Assembly: GCA_018712465.1 (NCBI GenBank)
Contig: DVGY01000003.1
Location: 1 to 8,916, forward strand
DNA: 8,916 nt
Source of the DNA: Candidatus Egerieicola pullicola
GTDB taxonomy: Bacteria; Bacillota; Clostridia; Oscillospirales; Ruminococcaceae
Direction of reading: 5' to 3'
Position numbers and translations under genes: made by a program. The notes under the pieces are model-generated. The model was given only the letters and a program-made list of their open reading frames with translations, searched no databases and was not told the DNA's origin. Positions 5,306 to 8,916 of the stretch are shown here, piece after piece (within the stretch, counting starts at the first letter, position 1; each line of letters opens with the position of its first letter).

Positions 5306-6592
5306 ATGGAAGCAGAGATTTACAGCGTCTCCCAATTAAACCGCTATTTGAAACAGCGGTTGGACTTGGATCCGGTGTTGAGCCGGATCACTCTTCGAGG
5401 GGAGATTGGTACCTTCCACCGCCATCCCCGTTCCGGCCACTGCTATTTTACTTTGAAGGACGATCAAGCATCGGTGCGATGCGTCATGTTCCGCTACGCT
5501 GCCCAGTCCCTCTCCTTCCAACCTACGGAAGGGATGGCGGTGGTGGCCAAAGGATCGGTGCAGATCTACGAAAAGGAAGGGGCCCTTCAGGTCTATATCC
5601 AGGAGATGCAGCCCGATGGTTTGGGCGCGCTGTACCTGGCATTTGAACAATTAAAGAAAAAGCTGGCTTCTGCCGGATTATTTGATCCGGCTGTAAAAAA
5701 GCCGCTGCCCCGCTTTCCTCAAACCATCGGCGTGGTTACTTCTCCCAGCGGGGCCGCCCTCCAGGACATCATTCAAATCCTTTCCCGCCGGTATCCCTTG
5801 GTGGAGCTGCGGGTATACGGGGCATTGGTCCAAGGAGAAAAAGCGCCGGCCAGTCTCCGGGCTGCGGTGGCAAAGGCTGCCCAGGACCCGTTGGATCTTT
5901 TGATCATTGCCCGAGGCGGGGGTTCGGCGGAGGACCTGTTTTGCTTTAACGACGAGCAGCTGGCCTACGAGATCTACCGTTGTCCCATTCCGGTGATCAG
6001 TGCGGTAGGCCATGAGGTGGATTATACCATCTGCGATTTTGTGGCCGATTTGCGTGCTCCCACTCCCAGTGCCGCCGCGGAATTGGCGGTGCCGGATGCG
6101 GGGCAGATTTTAAGCGCTTTGGCGGACAGCCGCTACCGGCTCCAACGGGGCATGGAGCGGAAACTGAGCCAATCGCTGCAAAGCTTGTTACCTTTACAGC
6201 GCCGCCTATCCCGCTATCACCCCGCACGGATGCTGGAGCAGTCCGCCCAACGGCTGGACGATGCCTCCACTCGATTGGATCGGATCATTCAGAGCAAAAT
6301 AAACCAGAAACAGCAAGAATTTTTGGCATTAACCGGACGTTTGGAGGCGTTAAGCCCCTTGGCAGTGCTGGGAAGAGGATATACCATCACCCAATGGCAA
6401 GGGCAAGCCATCACCTCTTTGGCTCAGGTTCGGCCGGGAAATGAAATTGTCACAACTGTAAAGGATGGATCCTTTACATCTATAATAGGAGAAATTCATC
6501 ATGGCACAGAAAAAAGTTTCCCTGGAAGAAAATCTCCAGACACTGGAAACCCTGGTGGATCAGCTGGAACAGGGCCAACTGGGGTTGAATGA
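5306..6592 (+). CDS. xseA: Exodeoxyribonuclease VII large subunit
   Basis: A 428-residue protein. An N-terminal OB-fold domain at about 3-100 (SVSQLNRYLK, VRGEIG-like RGEIGTFHRH, GHCYFTLKDD) binds single-stranded DNA. The catalytic region includes GLFDPAVKKPLPRFPQTIGVVTSPSGAA (124-151, in part), ARGGGSAEDLFCFND (202-216) and SAVGHEVDYTICDFVADLRAPTPSAAAEL (232-260, in part). A long coiled coil runs at about 264-345, followed by the conserved LSPLAVLGRGY (349-359). With XseB it degrades single-stranded DNA to short oligonucleotides (EC 3.1.11.6). The ATG at 5306 follows GGGAGGGG (5295-5302); the frame is open back to 5207 but that part overlaps the previous gene. The family similarity ends near residue 398. 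The last 30 codons read through the first 92 bases of xseB and look like non-homologous out-of-frame sequence. Confidence 0.95.
   Translation: MEAEIYSVSQLNRYLKQRLDLDPVLSRITLRGEIGTFHRHPRSGHCYFTLKDDQASVRCVMFRYAAQSLSFQPTEGMAVVAKGSVQIYEKEGALQVYIQEMQPDGLGALYLAFEQLKKKLASAGLFDPAVKKPLPRFPQTIGVVTSPSGAALQDIIQILSRRYPLVELRVYGALVQGEKAPASLRAAVAKAAQDPLDLLIIARGGGSAEDLFCFNDEQLAYEIYRCPIPVISAVGHEVDYTICDFVADLRAPTPSAAAELAVPDAGQILSALADSRYRLQRGMERKLSQSLQSLLPLQRRLSRYHPARMLEQSAQRLDDASTRLDRIIQSKINQKQQEFLALTGRLEALSPLAVLGRGYTITQWQGQAITSLAQVRPGNEIVTTVKDGSFTSIIGEIHHGTEKSFPGRKSPDTGNPGGSAGTGPTGVE
6457..6478 (+). repeat. Perfect 10-bp inverted repeat just before xseB
   Basis: TGTAAAGGAT (6457-6466) and ATCCTTTACA (6469-6478) are exact inverted copies separated by GG. 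In RNA this gives a 9-bp stem with a TGGA loop. It lies inside the conserved 3' part of xseA (Val-Lys-Asp-Gly-Ser-Phe-Thr). It ends 2 bp before TATAAT (6481-6486) and 8 bp before the xseB ribosome binding site AGGAGA (6487-6492). It could be an operator, an RNA processing or translation element, or chance. Confidence 0.55.
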
Positions 6593-6734
6593 ATCTTTGG
6601 AACTGTATCAAAAAGGGGTCAAGCTGGTGCAGAGCTGTGAAAAACAGATCACCCAGGCCAAATTGAAGGTGACCCAGATCAGCGCGCAGGCAGAACCGGA
6701 AAGCGCTTTGCCGGAAGGAGGCGAGCAGGGATGA
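6501..6734 (+). CDS. xseB: Exodeoxyribonuclease VII small subunit
   Basis: A 77-residue helical protein of normal XseB length. The conserved core SLEENLQTLETLVDQLEQG (7-25), then LGLNESLELYQKGVKLVQSCEKQI (27-50), matches the family pattern F-E-E-ALxxLExIVxxLExGxLxLEEsLxlyExGxxLxxxC. The two helices form the hairpin that binds the XseA coiled coil; several XseB copies assemble per XseA in exonuclease VII. A short polar tail (61-77) ends in GGEQG. The ATG at 6501 has AGGAGA (6487-6492) at 8-nt spacing. The 5' end overlaps the xseA reading frame by 92 bases, and the stop overlaps the ispA start in an ATGA arrangement, so expression is tightly linked to both neighbours. Confidence 0.95.
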   Translation: MAQKKVSLEENLQTLETLVDQLEQGQLGLNESLELYQKGVKLVQSCEKQITQAKLKVTQISAQAEPESALPEGGEQG

Positions 6735-7612
6735 CCCAAGAAGAATTTCGGCGGCAGATGGCCATTGATGTGGAAACGATTGAGCAGCGGATGAGCCGCT
6801 TTTTGCGCAGCCAGCAGCCTCCCTATGAGGCGGTGCTGGAAGCCATGCGCTATTCTTTGCTGGGCGGCGGGAAACGGATCCGGCCCTTGCTGGTGCTGTG
6901 GTTTTGCCGTCTTTGCGGCGGGGAAGATAAGGACGCCTTAAACGCCGCCTGCGGCATTGAAATGCTCCACACCTATTCTTTGATTCACGATGACCTCCCT
7001 TGCATGGACAACGACGACCTGCGCCGGGGACGTCCTTCCTGCCATAAAGCCTTTGGGGAAGCGGTAGCGCTGCTGGCGGGGGATGGACTTCTGACCATGG
7101 CCTTTGAAGCGGTGTGCAGCTGTCCCAACCGGGAACGAGCCGGGCAGGCTGCCCTGGAGCTGGCCCACTTTGCCGGCGCCCGAGGTATGATCGGCGGGCA
7201 GACCATTGATTTGGAGCAGGAGGGAAAGGATACACCCCCAAAACTGCTGAACCGCCTGCACCGGCTGAAAACCGGAGCCTTGATTCGAGCGGCTTGCCGG
7301 ATGGGCTGCATCTTAGGAGGCGGCACCCGGGAGCAGATCCACCTGGCGGACCGCTACGGCCGTCATTTGGGGCTGGCCTTCCAGATCATCGACGACATTC
7401 TGGATGTCACCTCCACCACGGAGGATCTGGGCAAGCCCATCGGGTCCGATGCCCAGCAGCATAAAACCACCTATGTAACGTTGTACGGACTGGAAAAATC
7501 CAAGGAATTCGCCGCCATTCAAACCCAGAAAGCTCTGGACTGCCTGGAAAAGCTGGGCAACGCCCGGCATCTGGTGCAGCTTACCAACTGGCTGCTGGAC
7601 CGCACCTATTAA
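6731..7612 (+). CDS. ispA: Polyprenyl synthetase, probable farnesyl diphosphate synthase
   Basis: A 293-residue trans-isoprenyl diphosphate synthase of usual length. Motifs seen: GGGKRIRP (45-52) for diphosphate binding, the first Asp-rich motif DDLPCMD (87-93) followed by NDDLRRGRPSCHKAFG, GGQTIDLEQEGK (155-166), KTGALIRAA (180-188), and the second Asp-rich motif FQIIDDILD (217-225) with KPIGSDAQQHKTTY (235-248). The two extra residues inside the first Asp-rich motif and Tyr82 five positions before it fit bacterial type FPP synthases that stop at C15 (EC 2.5.1.10). Geranylgeranyl product cannot be excluded from sequence. It condenses IPP with DMAPP/GPP to make the precursor for undecaprenyl and other isoprenoids. 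The ATG at 6731 has AAGGAGG at 6715-6721 and overlaps the xseB stop. It is linked to dxs downstream, in the same pathway. Confidence 0.95.
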   Translation: MTQEEFRRQMAIDVETIEQRMSRFLRSQQPPYEAVLEAMRYSLLGGGKRIRPLLVLWFCRLCGGEDKDALNAACGIEMLHTYSLIHDDLPCMDNDDLRRGRPSCHKAFGEAVALLAGDGLLTMAFEAVCSCPNRERAGQAALELAHFAGARGMIGGQTIDLEQEGKDTPPKLLNRLHRLKTGALIRAACRMGCILGGGTREQIHLADRYGRHLGLAFQIIDDILDVTSTTEDLGKPIGSDAQQHKTTYVTLYGLEKSKEFAAIQTQKALDCLEKLGNARHLVQLTNWLLDRTY

Positions 7613-7674
7613 CTAAGACGGCGCATGAAGATAGAGAAAGAGATTGCAGTAGAAATCGGAGGAAGCACAGGGAC

Positions 7675-8133
7675 ATGGAACAAATTCTCCAGTTGATTCA
7701 AAACTACCCCCTGATTGTAGCGGCGGCGTCCTGGGCGGCTGCCCAGGTGATGAAGGCCATTATCAACGCCCTGCAAACCAAGCAGTTCAAAGCGGAACGC
7801 TTGGTGGGCGCCGGGGGTATGCCTTCCTGCCATTCGGCGGCGGTGTGCGGTTTGATGATGGCGTTGGCTCGGAGTGAAGGTATGGGAAACCCTGCCTTTG
7901 CCGTGGCCGTGCTGTTGGCCATTGTGGTGATGTATGACGCTATGGGTGTCCGCCGGGCAGCGGGAGAACAGGCAAAAGCGCTGAACCGTTTGGCCAAGAG
8001 CAAGCTGTTGGACGAGGAGGATCCCAATCTTCTTCCCGGCGATTTGAAGGAGTTTTTGGGACATACCCCGGTGCAGGTGCTGGCAGGAGCGTTGCTGGGG
8101 ATTATGATCGCCATCTTCATCCCAGTGTTTTAA
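7675..8133 (+). CDS. Divergent PAP2 family membrane protein (DUF212, YuiD-like)
   Basis: A 152-residue protein of the DUF212 / divergent PAP2 (acid phosphatase/vanadium haloperoxidase-related) family. Landmarks are GAGGMPSCHSAAVCGL (45-60), MYDAMGVRRAAGEQAKALN (86-104) and LKEFLGHTPVQVLAGALLG (124-142). Hydrophobic helices lie at about 13-31, 53-65, 73-89 and 134-152. The PSxH and GHT elements resemble the phosphatase motifs of PAP2 enzymes, though the usual PSSHS reads PSCHS here. The activity of this family is not established to my knowledge. A lipid- or isoprenoid-phosphate phosphatase role would fit its place between ispA and dxs, but this is inference. The ATG at 7675 has GGAGGAA (7658-7664) upstream. 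Gaps are 62 bp to ispA and 51 bp to dxs, with no promoter or terminator recognised in either. Confidence 0.87.
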   Translation: MEQILQLIQNYPLIVAAASWAAAQVMKAIINALQTKQFKAERLVGAGGMPSCHSAAVCGLMMALARSEGMGNPAFAVAVLLAIVVMYDAMGVRRAAGEQAKALNRLAKSKLLDEEDPNLLPGDLKEFLGHTPVQVLAGALLGIMIAIFIPVF

Positions 8134-8184
8134 GGCAGGTTCCCACAGCAGGGGGAAGAACATCATAGACGGGAGCAGACTGAA

Positions 8185-8916
8185 ATGGAAAAGGAGTATC
8201 CTCTCTTGGATCAGATCCAATCTCCGCAGGATGTGAAGAAATTGGATCTGGAACAGCTAGGACAACTGGCGGGGGAGATCCGCAGCTTTTTGATTCATTC
8301 CATTGCCAAGACCGGCGGACATCTGTCCTCCAATTTGGGGGTAGTGGAACTGACCTTGGCCATTCATAAAGTATTTGAGTCCCCCACGGATCGGATTGTA
8401 TTCGACGTGGGGCATCAGTCGTATACCCATAAACTGCTCACCGGCCGGAAAGCAGGCTTTGCAAAGCTCCGCAAGGAAGGGGGGCTGAGCGGCTTTCCCA
8501 AACAGAAAGAAAGCATTCACGATGCCTTTTTGGCGGGGCACAGCTCCACCTCCATTTCCGCTGCCTACGGCATTGCCCGGGGACTGCGGATGCGGGGAAG
8601 CGACGCCTTTACCATTGCGGTGGTGGGGGATGGTTCCTTCACCGGCGGCATGATCTACGAAGCCATGAACAACGCCGGACGGAGCAACGTGCGGCTGATT
8701 GTCATTTTAAATCAAAACGATATGTCTATCTCCCGGAACGTGGGAGGATTGGCCAAATATTTGGCGGTGATGCGCACCAAACCCGGTTACCGCAGCTTAA
8801 AAAACCGCTTCATTAAGCGGCTGGATCATCTGCCGGTGGTGGGGAAAGGCATCCATAAAATCCTCAGCGCAGAAAAGACGGCGCTGAAAAACAGGATGCT
8901 TCGCTGCACCATCTTT
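8185..8916 (+). CDS. dxs: 1-deoxy-D-xylulose-5-phosphate synthase (N-terminal part, cut by window end)
   Basis: The first 244 codons are present and the frame is open to the last base. Family motifs: the thiamine-diphosphate-domain start with GGHLSSNLGVVELT (44-57, containing the conserved active-site His46), FDVGHQSYTHKLLTGR (73-88), GLSGFPKQKES (100-110), DAFLAGHSSTSISAAYGIA (113-131), and the ThDP/Mg-binding GDGSFTGGM (148-156) through LNQNDMSIS (175-183). DXS condenses pyruvate and glyceraldehyde 3-phosphate (EC 2.2.1.7), the first step of the MEP pathway to IPP and DMAPP, the substrates of the ispA product upstream. The ATG at 8185 has GGGAG at 8171-8175 with 9-nt spacing, and no better in-frame start lies upstream. 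The full family length is about 620 residues, so roughly 60 percent lies beyond the window. Confidence 0.95.
   Translation, partial: MEKEYPLLDQIQSPQDVKKLDLEQLGQLAGEIRSFLIHSIAKTGGHLSSNLGVVELTLAIHKVFESPTDRIVFDVGHQSYTHKLLTGRKAGFAKLRKEGGLSGFPKQKESIHDAFLAGHSSTSISAAYGIARGLRMRGSDAFTIAVVGDGSFTGGMIYEAMNNAGRSNVRLIVILNQNDMSISRNVGGLAKYLAVMRTKPGYRSLKNRFIKRLDHLPVVGKGIHKILSAEKTALKNRMLRCTIF

Noticed and set aside
5339..5389. Two neighbouring hairpins in the first xseA codons (AACCGCT/AGCGGTT and GATCCGG/CCGGATC)
   Set aside because: Perfect 7-bp stems with short loops are expected a few times by chance in a window of this size, and there is no T run or regulatory context.
6480..7241. Antisense open frame (253 residues) over xseB and ispA
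   Set aside because: The opposite strand carries clear XseB and FPP synthase motifs; the antisense product is Arg/Pro/Ser-rich with no family match.
7613..7674. Small frame starting at ATG 7625 between ispA and the DUF212 gene
   Set aside because: Only 23 codons, no ribosome binding site of its own, and it runs out of frame into the DUF212 gene.

Overview
The window reads as one strand of a spore-forming Clostridia-type (Firmicutes) chromosome, moderately GC-rich, with strong AAGGAGG-type ribosome binding sites. The complete spoIIIA sporulation genes show an endospore former. The GC-rich codon usage suggests an Oscillospirales/Ruminococcaceae-like gut organism, but that placement is inference. 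Every supported gene is on the + strand.

Positions 1-3339 hold the 3' part of the spoIIIA operon: the end of spoIIIAC, then complete spoIIIAD, AE, AF, AG and AH. These are tightly packed and partly overlapping. They encode mother-cell membrane proteins of the SpoIIIA-SpoIIQ channel (feeding tube) across the two membranes around the forespore. A good rho-independent terminator (3360-3392) closes the operon.

An extended -10 promoter (3416-3444) and a leader rich in possible RNA stems (about 3450-3523) then open a second unit. It runs asp23/yqhY-like, nusB, a divergent Kae1/TsaD-like (peptidase M22 superfamily) gene, xseA, xseB, ispA, a divergent PAP2 (DUF212/YuiD-like) gene and dxs, which is cut by the window end. 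Gaps range from a 92-bp overlap to 62 bp and no convincing terminator is seen, so one long housekeeping operon is likely. It joins transcription antitermination (NusB), DNA repair (exonuclease VII) and isoprenoid synthesis (DXS, FPP synthase).

The order matches the Bacillus subtilis block spoIIIA-accB-accC-yqhY-nusB-folD-xseA-xseB-ispA-dxs. Here accBC are absent, a Kae1-like gene sits where folD would be, and a DUF212 gene lies between ispA and dxs. No mobile element, CRISPR array, tRNA or rRNA was seen. The least ordinary items are the Kae1-like paralogue, the DUF212 gene inside an isoprenoid cluster, the asp23 leader, and a perfect inverted repeat directly before xseB.
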